Source: Cylindrobasidium torrendii FP15055 ss-10 (Eukaryota > Basidiomycota > Agaricomycetes > Agaricales > Physalacriaceae). From it: a stretch of DNA of 62,016 nucleotides. A model generated the notes under the pieces. That model did not search any database. It was given only the letters and a program-made list of their open reading frames with translations, and was not told where the DNA came from. The DNA lies in NCBI GenBank assembly GCA_000934385.1, contig KN880575.1, positions 1-62,016 on the forward strand. Direction: 5' to 3'. The first letter of the stretch is position 1. Every line of letters begins with the position of its first letter. The position numbers were made by a program, and so were the translations under genes. Below are positions 1 through 11,467 of this stretch, in pieces.

Positions 1-543
1 GGGAATAATCTATTCGGGAACCCCATTTCTAGGGTTCCTCCGTCACGTCACGCCTGCGCCCATCCCAGCGAGCCTCAGAAGGGGTTGGCTTACACTGGAG
101 ATACTGGAATATAATGAATGACCACCTATATCTTTCCGTGTAAGGTTTTGAGTTGTGTAAACCCACAATCTACCCTTGTAAATGGGGACAAGTACCTCGC
201 TGGGATGGGGACTTGCAACGAGGGGCTAGGGTACCCTCTTTGCACACCTGCACCCATAATGAGTGTTATATATGCTACAAAATATTTATCAACAGCTCTG
301 GGGACCTTAGTGCATACTAAATAGAGCATAGGCTGTCCATCAAACTTGCCATTAGACAGCGTCTTGCTATAAGGCCTGCTAGACTTTCGTTATCCACCCT
401 CAAATGTCTTGCGGTTGATGATATTACACTTTTAATACTCTAGTCGACCATAGGCAATCTCTAATGCGCAGTCTTTCTGTGTGGCGCGTTGCGTGACGTG
501 ACCGAGGAACCCTAGAAATGGGGTTCCCGAATAGACTGTCCCC
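1..543. mobile_element. MITE-like element with 44-bp terminal inverted repeats
   Basis: Positions 10-53 and 491-534 are inverted copies, matching at 43 of 44 positions. The similarity continues imperfectly outward (6 of 9) to about 1 and 543. The arms carry the motif TTCGGGAACCCC. No credible reading frame lies between them, so this looks like a small non-autonomous DNA transposon of about 540 bp. The left flank is cut by the window edge, so a target-site duplication cannot be checked. The element ends about 90 bp before the start codon of the carrier gene. Confidence 0.75.
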
Positions 544-633
544 GAATATTCGAACGCGCGAAACAGTGACGTCAAGCTCATCATCCCCTTGGACTCAGAA
601 TATCATGTTGGCCAAGGTTCAATTCGAACGACG

Positions 634-1749
634 ATGACCAGCACTTTGCCGCCGCTGTTGCAGGCCGTCTCAGGCGCTCTCGGCAGCGCATCCTCCAATG
701 CGCTCACTTACCCACTTGATCTGGCCACAACACGCATCCAGCTGCAGAAACCAACTCGCAACAAACAGTATAACAGCGCCAGCATCGTCCAAGGATTCCG
801 AATCTTGCAGCACATTATTCGACGTGATGGCCTTCCTTCACTGTACTCTGGACTGTCCACTGATACGTCTGCTACGCTCATGTCCAAGTACACACGCCAA
901 TCCACCATCACCACTATAGTACCTGACCGCCATACAGCTTCTTCTACTTTTATCTCTACTCCTTCCTGCGCAACTTTGCTTGCAAATGGAAGAACTCAAA
1001 GAGCCTTTCGATGGGCACCGAGCTCTTACTTGGCTTTCTTGCAGGTGTCTCGTCGCGTGCAGTGTCGAATCCATTGAACTTGATCACCCTTCGCTTGCAG
1101 CTGGCGAAGGACGAAGAGGATGGAGACGAGGAATCTGGTGACACTAAGCATCCTCCAGCCACCACAACCTCTGTGGTACAGCGCATCTACCAGGAAGAAG
1201 GTCTTCTGGGTTTCTGGAGAGGTGCGCTTTCGGCCTCTCCCATTGTGCTGACAAATTAATCCATCACAAGGTTTTGGAACTACAATTCTCCTCTCGATAA
1301 ATCCATCTATTACCCTTGCGCTCTTCCAGATCTTTTTGCGTCTGCGCCATTCTCAGTCTCTGAAGCCGACACCCCGACAAGCTTTCCTCGGGGGCGCGAT
1401 CTCAAACTCGATAGGTCCGTGGGCGTATTCTCTCTGCATGTTGTTATGCTCATAACATGTTAGCAATTGTGCTACTATATCCTCTCATCCTTGCAAAAAC
1501 ACGCCTTCAGGGAGACAAGGCTCGACGCAAAGCGACACTGTTTACAGTGCTCAATGAAGCATACACATCTGACACCTTATACCATGGACTAGGGATGCAA
1601 ATCACAAAAGGCTTCCTCAGTCAGGGCGTCACATTCTTGGTCAAGGAGCGGTACGTCGCAACTCGTCCAGAGCACTGGCCTTTCTCATAATTGTTTCCAG
1701 GATCGAGCAGTTTGTGGTAAACCTGTATCTCAAGCGTCAGCATCGGTAG
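634..1749 (+). CDS. Peroxisomal adenine nucleotide carrier (PMP47/ANT1 family)
   Basis: Mitochondrial-carrier-family protein. Exons 634-887, 938-1221, 1271-1414, 1464-1650 and 1701-1749 join to 305 residues, the usual carrier length. Three repeats are visible. The first has YPLDLATTRIQLQ (signature PxDxxxTRxQ), the second NPLNLITLRLQ and the third YPLILAKTRLQ. The last two are the degenerate forms seen in PMP47/ANT1 rather than in mitochondrial ADP/ATP carriers. The stretch FFYFYLYSFLR after repeat 1 is also typical of the peroxisomal group. By family, the protein exchanges cytosolic ATP for AMP across the peroxisomal membrane to support fatty acid activation. I chose ATG 634 over the in-frame position 589 because homology begins just after it. 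All splice junctions keep frame; intron 1222-1270 has a CTGAC branch site. Confidence 0.88.
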
Positions 1750-2167
1750 TCGGCCGTTGTTATGTACACAATATTGAATGGGACCCTTGTTCGACCCTTG
1801 TCTTGCTTGTGTCTTGCATTATTGAAGCTACAGTACGTATGATCCGTTCCCCGAGCCTGCATCAGCCTGCATCCTCGATTACCGTTATTCCCAGTGCCTG
1901 GGGTGCGACCAAGCTAATAGATCGACTGATGCGTCAAACAGAATTGGGCAAAAGTCGGGGGCCGACGCTGTTGTATGCCAGAATAAGCCTTGTCCCCTTG
2001 ATCACCTCCTTTCTGCCAAAGTGTTGGGCTGGGCCCTTGCCGACAAAAGAAGATACAAGGGCGGGCGGTCAACAAAAAAATAGGAGCGCAGCAGCGTAGC
2101 CCGCCGCCGCGTGTGATCACGGCTCCTATGTAGCTTTTTTTCCAATTTACCCAGGCAGAAATAGTCA

Positions 2168-2175
2168 TATAAAAA
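2168..2175 (+). promoter_or_regulatory. TATA box of the secreted-protein gene
   Basis: TATAAAAA lies 91 bp before ATG 2266 and is followed by a pyrimidine-rich leader, an arrangement common for highly expressed fungal genes. Confidence 0.55.
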
Positions 2176-2265
2176 GGTTGGCCCTGACTCTAGGGTTATC
2201 TTTGTACTTTTTGTCCTCCCATCTCCTTCGCGCCTCCCCCCCAAATCTCATCACATTCGTTCAAG

Positions 2266-3204
2266 ATGTACGCCCGCACCTTCGTTTTGGCCATCTTTGC
2301 CGCCCTTGTCTCGGTGGTCGCCTCGCATGAGACTAACGCTGAGCGCATGGCGCGCGGTATGAATCCGCTTGCGCCCCGCCGCCTCTTCAGCCCCGCACAC
2401 GTCGGTACGCTCTCTCTCGACCTCTTAGTATTACAAGGCACTCATTTTTCTCAGCGAGGACTGTCCCCTCCAGCGTCTCTTGCCCTTCGAACGCTGTCTC
2501 GGGCTACATCTGCCTCCGTGGCAGCGGTGGAAACCTCCTTGGCTATCTCGGCAACGATGGTGTTACTTGTGGCAAGAGCCCCCAGAAGTTCGAATACCCT
2601 TCTGGCTGCGACGTTAAAACCGCCATCAAGCTGTACGGCACGGTGCGTTTCTATCCTCTCACGCATTTTTTAGATCCTGACATATTATTGCAGAACAGCT
2701 ACGTCGGCGCTTACGCTCGCTCGGTCGTAGGCAAGGTCATCACGGATATCCAGAACTTGTTTGCGTCCCTGAGAGCCCGTACGAACGGCGCCGCCTACAC
2801 CTCCACCAAGATCGTTCCTTCCATTCGTACGTTCCCCCTCTTGCGCAGCCCAGTCTCCCCTTGTTGACATATTTCTCCATGTAGTCTCCGGAAAGACCAA
2901 TGTTGGTGGCTCGACATGCCAGACTCAAGTGTTCAAGGTTGCGTCGAAGGATCACTGCATCACCCAGACATGGAAGGACGACGATAAGGAGACCAGCCTT
3001 GTCCCCGTTGGATGCTGGTCCGCCAACAAAGCCTCCATCTCCGTCCAATGGGTCGAGAACCCACACAGCCTGGCCTCTGATGCCATGTCTTCCGTCTGCC
3101 CGGGAGGAATCGAGGCTAATGTCGTACGTCCTCCCTTGCTCTCGTTTTTGGCAACACGTTAACTAATCCTCCCGCAGTACCTCCGCTTCGAGTGCAGCCT
3201 CTAG
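2266..3204 (+). CDS. Cysteine-rich secreted protein of unknown function
   Basis: Exons 2266-2404, 2455-2642, 2694-2826, 2885-3123 and 3178-3204 give 241 residues in frame. The start MYARTFVLAIFAALVSVVAS is a clear signal peptide with the hydrophobic core at residues 5-18. The mature part has nine cysteines (for example YIC, VTC, SGC, STCQ, HCI, GCW, SVCPGG, ECS), with the last close to the end of a short final exon, as in disulfide-stabilised extracellular proteins. There are no catalytic motifs and no membrane segment after the signal. I do not recognise the family; a small secreted or effector-like protein fits. A TATA box lies about 90 bp upstream. Confidence 0.75.
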
Positions 3205-3628
3205 ATACAGTGCTTTCTCCCCCTTTCTCTGGTTTCGATGTGGCATAATTCGTTGATTTGTGAAGCACCTTTTGACAATCTACATACTGTTTACTGCTTA
3301 CTGCCGTACTACTTATGGCGCTGTATATTCATGTCTACTACGACAGTTCACGACTCATTGCGGTCACAATCGCATGCTTGTTTGTCACCTCTATGCTCAT
3401 TATATCCTTTATATGTGGGCATATCCTTAGTTGTTGAACTGATCTTTTGACGCTATACTTTCTAATTCTTGTATGGTGCTGCACGCTTGACGCTTGTTTG
3501 GGCTATAGAAACAGAAAAGCGCCTTGTCCTCTGCTCCTTATGAATTCTTTGTGCAAACATCTCTGACCTGATATTGGTCCTATCAATGATCGGGAGACAA
3601 TAGCCGAGTCTTCTTCTGTCCACCACTT

Positions 3629-5075
3629 TTGTTTAATACACTTTCTGCTTTTTTGTTCCAAACACGACGCGCTGAGCGCATTTGGCGAGCAATTATGCCT
3701 GGGAATGCGGTCCACCGCGGCAGCATCCCTGTAGACGCCGACCTATCTGTCATTACCACTGGCCTTTTCCAAACGAGTCGTCGATATATGATTCTCGGAG
3801 TCGATGAACGCTACGACCTCATTACCACAGACCGTATGGTCAATATCGGTGCCACCGACCTTCAATTCTGGGACTTGGAGCGCCAACAGACCGACTGGAC
3901 ACGCATGCAGCTTCCCTTGCTCTCGGGCGAGCGCATACTGGGATTCCATTTTGACGAGATGAATGAGACGATAGCTATTTCGACCTGGTGCGCAGAATAC
4001 TCCTGCCTCTATTCTCTCATTTATCCTTTACTAGGATGTCCTTCCTTGAGGATGGCAAGGACCCCGTGAGCCGTGCCCGCGTCTTCAAGTTTCCCACTGG
4101 ACAGGCCTTGGCTGACTTGACATGTACTATAAAATGGAATGTCGCCTGCGACTCACCACCAGTCTACGTTTCCCTCCGCGGGGACCTCGTTGGGATGCGC
4201 ATGCACGAACAAGAACACCTTTCCCATCTGCGCATCTGGAATTGGCGGCGGGGTACTCTTTTAGTGGTGCGCGACATTTTTAGCAGCCAGAGGCCCTCTA
4301 AACTGCTTTATCTAGCACCATACTTGCGCCCGCGGAGACCAAGGATTAGCGTTTGCGTACCTCAGCAACCACACTGTTATGGTCGCCAATAGAAAGACAT
4401 TATCACTCGACCTTATTCCAATTTCGATGGACAAAGACCGGCACATCCATCGGCTGCAAATACCCCCTTCACTGCTCCCTCCTCCACCGCCAGAGCTGGA
4501 TGCATCGCATGTAGTAGTCGCATCGTGCTATGCGGGCACAGACTACATGCTTGGCCAGTTCTACGGTCCGACGGGCGACCACGATTCGACCGAAGTCATC
4601 GTCAAGAAAGCCCAGCTCATCAAGCACTCGTCCGAAATCATACCTGCCTTCCCTGCCGTATCCACCAACCAGCTCGTCGACGGCATCGTGCTTGTCCCTT
4701 GGAGCCAATGGAGCCATGGCGCGCGCGTCTCGCACAAGCTTACTGGCCATATGTTCGACAGATTCACTGTTAGCGGGAATTGGCAGGCAGAGCGCAGACA
4801 GGAGGCGCCGATTAACAGCCACCCAACAACACGCATACTTATAAACGACCTAGCAAATCATGACAAGGTCGTTATAGACGAGACCTTGGAGGATGATGAT
4901 TTAATCTTTGATGCACATGCTCAAAGGCTATTTGGATTGCGGGTGAGTTCAAGTGGTCTTGTGTTATGGCCGCCACTGAGGCGCTTCGTAAAAGCTTCAT
5001 TACTTTGGAGAACACCAAGAGTTTATCACGCTCGAAGAAATCGATATTTGGGAGTTTGACCAGCCAGTGTTATAG
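3629..5075 (+). CDS. F-box-family-like protein lacking a visible F-box
   Basis: Exons 3629-3987, 4035-4266, 4316-4942 and 4995-5075 give an uninterrupted 432-residue product. The layout resembles the large agaricomycete group with an N-terminal F-box followed by a WD-like beta-propeller: short repeats such as DLQFWDLERQ and HLRIWNW, then IDIWEF near the end. No F-box helix pair (LPxEL...W) is seen in the model or immediately upstream; the product starts where the segment after the F-box would be. Either the first exon is missing from this model or the gene has lost it. ATG 3629 is the first in-frame start, and 3695 is a possible alternative. Assignment rests on general resemblance, not on a diagnostic motif. 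Confidence 0.5.
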
Positions 5076-5264
5076 TCCAGCGGGCCAGTTAGTAAGTTGT
5101 AACTACTATGTACTATGCTTTATACCAGCTATCGCCATCATGTTTAATTAGCGCTCTGAACCATTTGCACAGCATCGAGTCCACAAAAATGGCAACTGGC
5201 CATCCCAGCATGACAAATTTCAATGCACTCTCGCTAGATGTATCCGATTCAATTCTTTCGCACG

Positions 5265-5275
5265 TATATTTAAAG
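5265..5275 (+). promoter_or_regulatory. TATA box of the hydrolase gene
   Basis: TATATTTAAAG lies about 57 bp before ATG 5332. Confidence 0.5.
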
Positions 5276-5331
5276 GCTCCTGCATCTTTCTTCACAACCA
5301 TCACCTGCTTCCCCCCCAGCCACTCTCTTGC

Positions 5332-7384
5332 ATGTTTCTGCTTTTACTTTCGTTTGTTACGCTTGCTGCGGCTGCAGACATCACTTGGGTCGACTGTGCG
5401 TCGAACGTCCCCAGTCCGTTGGCAGATACCACCCTGCCCGACACACTACCGGCGACACTGGCTTGTGGGCGGCTCGATGTCCCGCTTGACTATTCAAAGG
5501 ATCTCGCAGACGACAACGTCATCACACTGGGGTTCTCAATGTACAGACCTGAGAACCCACAGGGTTTGCTCAACTTGTGCGTTGTACTCTCCCTCGCGTT
5601 GCACGTTGATGTTGATGCCTTCTCCGAGCAATCCTGGTATGCTGACTGTGCAAAGCTAATGTTCAGGCGTACTAATATGGGTGCAGGTGGTCCCGGGCAG
5701 GAAGTTTCCTCGTACCCATGGCGCCTCGCTCTCAACATCACGCCCGCCGCAAGCTGGTTCGAAGGCCTCGAGGGGTTCGACATTCTCGGTAAGCCTAACC
5801 GCCTCCTTCATACTTGCTGACCGATGTTGAACTGGCCTCGTCAGCCATTGACACGCGTGGGTGTTATTCTTCGAATGCTTTGAACTGCACCGTCGGGGAC
5901 TGGATCGTTCCTTCTAAGCTGTGCGAGGTTCCTTTACGCTCGTGGGAACTAGTGTTCATAATTTTCTGTGTAGCCCAGAAACCGAAGAAGAATACGAGAG
6001 CTTCAAGACGCAGGTAGGGACGTATGCGCAGAGCTGCATCGACCAAAGCTCTCCGCCTGGCATTGTCCAGCACCTCAGCACAGCGGACGTTATCCATGAC
6101 TGGGATCTCGTCCGCCAGGCGCTGGGGTACACTACCATTCATCACTTTGGCATCTCCTAGTACGTCCTGTCCTCATCCTGAATAGCATTGGTTTGATGGC
6201 ATGTGAAGTGGGACGTACTACGGCGCGAACTACGCAGCGACATACCCTGAGCATACCGGACGCTTTGCGCTGGATGCAGTCTTTGCCACAGGAATCGTCA
6301 GTGCAATATATATGTTCATAACTCTTTTTGATTGACGATGTGGGTAGAGCAACCACGACCTTCTGGCCACGCAATACAAGAGTATGCAAGGTCTGCTCTA
6401 CCGCGCCGATGCCGCCTGTCTCAACGACACCTCATGCCCCTTCCACGCCCAAGGCAAAGGTGGTGTTCCCAAAGTATTCGCCATTTTTGTGTATGACCAT
6501 TGACATCTTACACTAACATGGCATCCAGGCGTTCGAAGAGGTCCTGGCACTCGCAAGCAATGGGACTGGCCCAATCCCTGTATCTGACATCCGCCAGCGC
6601 GTAGCGATGTGGTACTTCCTCGGCGCCCCTCAACTAACCGACTTCAATGCCGCGTTGGGAAGAGCGCTGAGCGGGAACTGGACTGAGTGGGACTACTCGT
6701 TGATGGGAGAGACGTTCACGTCCTACTTTGTTCCTCTGGCAAGGACGTTTTGTCTCGATTATCGTATGCGCTTGTCCTCTTATTCTGTAAATACTATGGC
6801 CAGCTTACCAGGAGACAGACATCGAAGATAACTCATACGAGGGATGGTCAAACCTTCGAGAATCTCTCAAGGAAGCGGATACCGCCAACGTTAATTACGT
6901 CTTCTTCCAAGCACTCCATGTACGCCTAATTTCCCCTCACGAAATAAACCGCTGACTGGTCGGCTGGAAGGCACTCTGCACGGGCTGGCCATACGGTGCC
7001 TCGTCAAACGAGAAGCTCTCCATTAACGCCTCGATGGTTCTGGTCACCGCGGACTGGGACTCCAACACCCCGACGGATTCAGCAACGTTTGAGTGGCAAC
7101 AGGCGCCCAACTCTGCCCTCATTGACCGCCATGGAGATGGACACGGGACATACGACGGTGCGTGCATGGTTTTCCATGTCCAATTATGTGACCTAACCAT
7201 TGAATGAGAAACTATAGTCCCTGGCCCAGCAAGAGACGCATTCATCAACTTCCTGGTCACTGGGGACCTTCCTGCCGCGTTGGACGACCCGGAGGTGGGC
7301 ATTTACCCACCTGTTAGTACACGGGGAGATTCTCCAGACCCGTATTCCGTGCCGACTGGGCCAGCGTACGGAGATACGGCTTAG
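5332..7384 (+). CDS. Secreted alpha/beta hydrolase, TAP-like (tripeptidyl aminopeptidase type)
   Basis: Ten exons (5332-5576, 5667-5788, 5845-5920, 5974-6159, 6209-6296, 6348-6488, 6529-6763, 6819-6919, 6971-7157, 7218-7384) join in frame to 515 residues. The first 15 residues form a signal peptide. GGPGQE is the oxyanion-loop motif of this family. GISYG places the nucleophile at about Ser209. VTADWDSNTP near the C-terminus gives the Asp, and DGHGTYD gives the His. The C-terminal third matches the TAP-like domain. By family, such enzymes release short peptides or hydrolyse related substrates outside the cell, but the exact substrate cannot be read from sequence. Several Asn-X-Ser/Thr sites fit secretion. 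The triad and frame look intact. Confidence 0.85.
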
Positions 7385-8347
7385 GTAAGTTGAAAAGCGT
7401 GATTGGTTGATCAAGAACAATGGACTTTTCTTTACTTGCCCAATACAGTAATGGACATAGATATCTGCACCAAGATGATGCGTGATGCAAGACTTCGAAC
7501 AGATCAAGTGAAACAGGCTGCACACGGGGTTGTCTATAATGAAGCGTAATGAATGTTGAATCAAGGATAGATAGATAGGCTACTAGCGCGCCGGGTTTAC
7601 GGGCACGTCCCTCTGTGACATCGCGTCTGCCAATGTCACACCGGCTATCGAGCGAACGAGTATCTGGGTGAACGCGCTACATAGATCTGATAGCTTATAC
7701 ACGACGCTACAAACCAGGTGGGAGGCGGCCCATTTTTCAGAATCCTGTCAACTTCTTCACCTTCTTGTACCCCATCTTCGAGAACCTTGGACGGTATAAT
7801 ATCGATCAAGTCGTCTTTCAGGTATTCCACTTAAGAGCCTCGTGAAATTTGAGGTATCATTAAGCAATTGGGTGGATAACATCGACATTTTTGTCTTTGC
7901 TCGAGTCTATGCTTAGAAATTTCTATGCTAGCTTCTATGTATCTGCGTTTAGAAGGCGAATTACGGGACCACCGTGAAAGAGCCAACGGTCTGAATAAGA
8001 AGAACAGGAAAGAAGGGGTACACGAGCCTCGGAGCGATGCACCCCTACCTGAGCATTTGGCGCGCAAGAGAAGCGTACTTTGCAAGAGGACGCCAGTCCA
8101 GACCAAACTGCCCTGCAGAACGGCGGATTAGGTGCCTGTAACAAAGTCACGGCTTCCTTCCGTATGCGTCGAGAGGCAGAGAAACTCACGGCGTCAAACG
8201 AGGCGGACTAGGATCGGAGGTCGTTCCCCGTTGGCGCCGGATAGGACACCAAGGAATCTTCAGCTTCTTTGCCGTGTAAGGAAGTCCGTCCCTTTCGCTG
8301 CATGGAGATCAACCAAATAAGTTTATGGTACAGCGCAATGGCTCATA
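7385..8347. other. Intergenic region, no convincing gene
   Basis: Only short, unrelated open frames are found on both strands. On the minus strand between about 7850 and 8300 there are fragments that could be joined by splice sites, but they have no recognisable domain and I did not build a gene from them. Confidence 0.4.
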
Positions 8348-9221
8348 TCAGTACTCCTTTCTGACCTCCTCCCTCTCAATGATACTCTTCTCATATTCAA
8401 GAATTGGCGCCTCGAGCAAGAATCGTATAAGAAATGGGCGATTCTCTGGCCTGATTTTGTTTAAGATGTCGTAGCATTCCGGTGTGAGCTCTTGCTCGAC
8501 AGCAGGCTTGCCCCACGTTTCTTGCAGCGTGCACGCGCCAAGGTGACGATGGGAGAGGGTGTATAGGGAGAGGTATGCGAGGTGGCACGTGATATCAGAT
8601 TGGAATTTACGGTGGATGAAGGGATGTGGAGGTTCATGAAAGGCGTCGACCAAGGCGTCAAAGTACGCATGCAGCGAAGGGAAGCGAACGTCTCGAGAGT
8701 CGGGCGAGGGAGGGTCTGAATTAAAACATGTTCTGGCGGGATCATGCAAGTCAAAGTTAGAGCGAAGCGGGATGGAGGAGGATACCGTCTGCAGTCTCCT
8801 ACACGCGAGAGGTCATTTACAAACATTCACAGTGCAACAAAGCATGGCCACTCACGTTTCTCAAGGCCCATTCTGTATTATGGTGCTTCAAGTACACAGC
8901 GGTCTTCCCATCCTCAAATACATGAGGCGTGTCGGCATTGTAGAACTTGAATTCCCTCCATTGAGAATGTGCCTCGGTGACAGGCGCAACAGAGTACGGA
9001 AGACGAGCGCATATTGCTTCTGCTGCAGCATACAAGTCGGCGTCATCGACAAGTAGACGCGACTCAAAGAGACCGGTCGGTACACGGTGTACAATGGCCA
9101 GGGCATTTTCGCCCCAGACGACGCTGGGGATGCGAGCTTGTAGGAGTACTGTTGGGGCGCGTAGTCGGGCCAGCTGTTCGGAAGGCCGACTGGGGCTCTT
9201 GTCGTAAAAAGTCACCACCAT
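8348..9221 (-). CDS. Conserved basidiomycete protein of unknown function
   Basis: Two exons (9221-8856 and 8788-8348), joined by an intron with a GTGAGT donor and GCAG acceptor, give 268 residues. The N-terminal part starts MVVTFYDKSPSRPSEQLARL, and the middle contains VPTGLFESRLLVDD and QWREFKFYNA. The C-terminal part is helical (LAYLSLYTL) and ends in a charged tail. The general pattern recalls a family widespread in agaricomycetes with no assigned function. There is no signal peptide or membrane segment. It is read in the same direction as the next gene (9466-11369), whose stop lies 244 bp upstream of this start. Confidence 0.65.
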
Positions 9222-9465
9222 GGGAGAGATTGCACCTGCGTCCGGAACTGAACGGAGAAGACGAACATTGTGTTCAGGTTGTGTTCATGGTCGGTTCGTG
9301 GTTAACCGGTTACATCGGCCCTGAACGTTGAAAACTAAAGAAATTTCATATTCTCATGAAGAGGCTGTTCACGCTACACAGTATTTGTCGATAATATAGT
9401 AGCTGTTATGTAGTAGGTGTAGACTGCTGGGTATATTAGGGATGTGGCATTTCTGAATACAGAAC

Positions 9466-11369
9466 TCAAAGGCGTGGGGCGACGCTAACACTGCGGATAA
9501 CCTCCCTGAGCTGCGATGGTAGGTCATGGGCATCCTACTCGAGTGTTGAGAAACGGCGAAGTTAATGAGAGAATGCACGCACCTGAAGCGCAAAGACTCC
9601 GTCGTTCCACAGGTCCCACTTTCCATCGACAACGACATGCGACTTCACCGAGGTATTCAAGGCAGCTAGCTTTAGCTGATGCCGAGAAGCCAATACACCA
9701 AGCTGGTCGAACGTCTTGAACCCAGAAGGACCCCGTTCCTTTGTCGCATCCTCTAGAAGAATAACTACGAGCAACAGAGGTCTGTTCTTTTTGATGGCAT
9801 GAACGATGGCCTCACGCCCTGCCACAACGTACGAAGGGACATTCGAGAAGGCTTGGCTCCAAGAGGTCGGCAAGCGTACACCGTCATGGACGAGACAATC
9901 GATAAGCTTCTTCCGGTTGCCTTGGGGTAAGCGCACTTGATTCCTACATACATAAAGACATGAGCAGATTGGCAACATCCATGGGAACAATTTGAAAACA
10001 CTAACCACCAGTCGCGCTCAAGACAAGCTTTAGTAGATGCTCTGCGCGCGGCCGCCGAAGAATACGGGGTCACTTTAGGCTCAGTCGTATTCTTCCCCGA
10101 TCTGACAGGCAATAAGACAGCGGCAAAATAAGATCTAGACGCACTCACGGGGGCTTACATGTTGTCCCGATGCGCGATTGGGTTGAAGTACAATCTCTAG
10201 CAAGTAGTGTCAGTCTGAAAGGCAGATCACAAAGTGGGCTGAGGGAGCACACACTTCATCTCGATATCAACGTTAACGTCGCGCTGGCCGAGTGGAACGC
10301 GTTGCTGAACAACACTGACATCCATGACAGCGTCCTTCTCCGCGATGCAAACTGATGGAAAGGGCAGAACTTCATCGACGCCTACACTGACAATGACAAC
10401 GTCAGCAACTTGTTCGAGCGCCGACCTGTAAGGATCCGTCATGAGCATATGGCGTATCTCGAAAAAGTCATTGGGGCTCTGCGAGAGCATCAGGCGCTCC
10501 TCATCGTCCACCATGGCAAAGGAGGGGAGACCTGCGGCGAGTCGAGCACGGTGAAGCGTGAACAAGGCACTGATGAAATAGCGATGAGTTGCATTTCGAG
10601 GATAGTCGATGGCACGAGCCGCGTAGAGTTCGAGACAAGAGTCCTTGAGCACCATTCCGGACGCATAAACGGTATTCCAATAGTGTGAGAGATTCAGGAG
10701 CGGCAGCGGCAGCGGGAGATACCTTGCCTCGCGAGCGAATTGGCTGGCAGTGACGGCGCTAGGATGGAGAGCGTCCACATACGCGAACGAGACGAGAGTC
10801 CGTGTCGCTATATGTTCAATGCTGAGAGAAGCCAACGTAAGCTGTCCAAGGAAGTTGGCCAAACTCGGACCGCGGGAGGCGCGCTTATCGCTGGAGCCAG
10901 GGAAACGACGTATTAGCTCTACATTGGAATGAGTAAGTGGTAAGGTGATAGGGAAGAAACGCACGGTCGTATACTTTGTCGGAAGTGAGCTGGAATAGAA
11001 TTGTGTGGTTGTCGGTGGTTGATAGGAATGTTTGCGCCGATGAGCTACGAGTGTATGCCGCTATGCCCTACCAGAAAGGTGGTCAAAACCAGCATGTTAC
11101 GGGAGGAAATGAGGACATACCTCGCTCACGGCTGCTGCATGGCAACTAGTAGTCTCTGAACAGATGCCATGGGTGACACGCTCCCTGTAGGCGGGTTCTC
11201 CGTCTTGGTGGTGAGTCTGAACGATACCGTAGGCATAGCGGCCTCCCAAGCGGGATGTTGAGACTGTGACGATGGCGATGTAACGTTTGCCTTTGGTGCT
11301 CGTTTCGAGTAGTGTGGAGAGCGGGACATGGCAAACTTGGTCGGCGAAATTAGAGGACAGGATAGACAT
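9466..11369 (-). CDS. Conserved protein of unknown function, seven exons
   Basis: Exons on the minus strand are 11369-11121, 11067-10965, 10918-10251, 10196-10159, 10101-10006, 9943-9583 and 9510-9466. They join without a stop to 519 residues starting MSILSSNFADQVCHVPL. The centre is rich in Leu and Ala helices, and the segment ADVVIVSVGVDEVLPFPS looks like a buried beta strand. The last third contains a stretch with the character of a Rossmann-like strand (RPLLLVVILLEDATKERGP). I recognise no catalytic motif. The 38-nt fourth exon and its GTGCTC donor are the weakest part of the model. The 5' end lies about 100 bp from a repeat-rich region. Confidence 0.6.
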
Positions 11370-11467
11370 GGTAAAAAGCTTGAAGGTACTGCTCAAAGTC
11401 GTCGCCCTTTTATGGCATCCTCTCGCCAGATGAACACATACAAAACTCGCCTTGGACATATACTTCC

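Noticed and set aside
7850..8300. Possible small spliced minus-strand gene
   Set aside because: Fragments such as LDWRPLAKYASLARQ can be joined by splice-like sites, but the joined product matches no family and several equally good joins exist.
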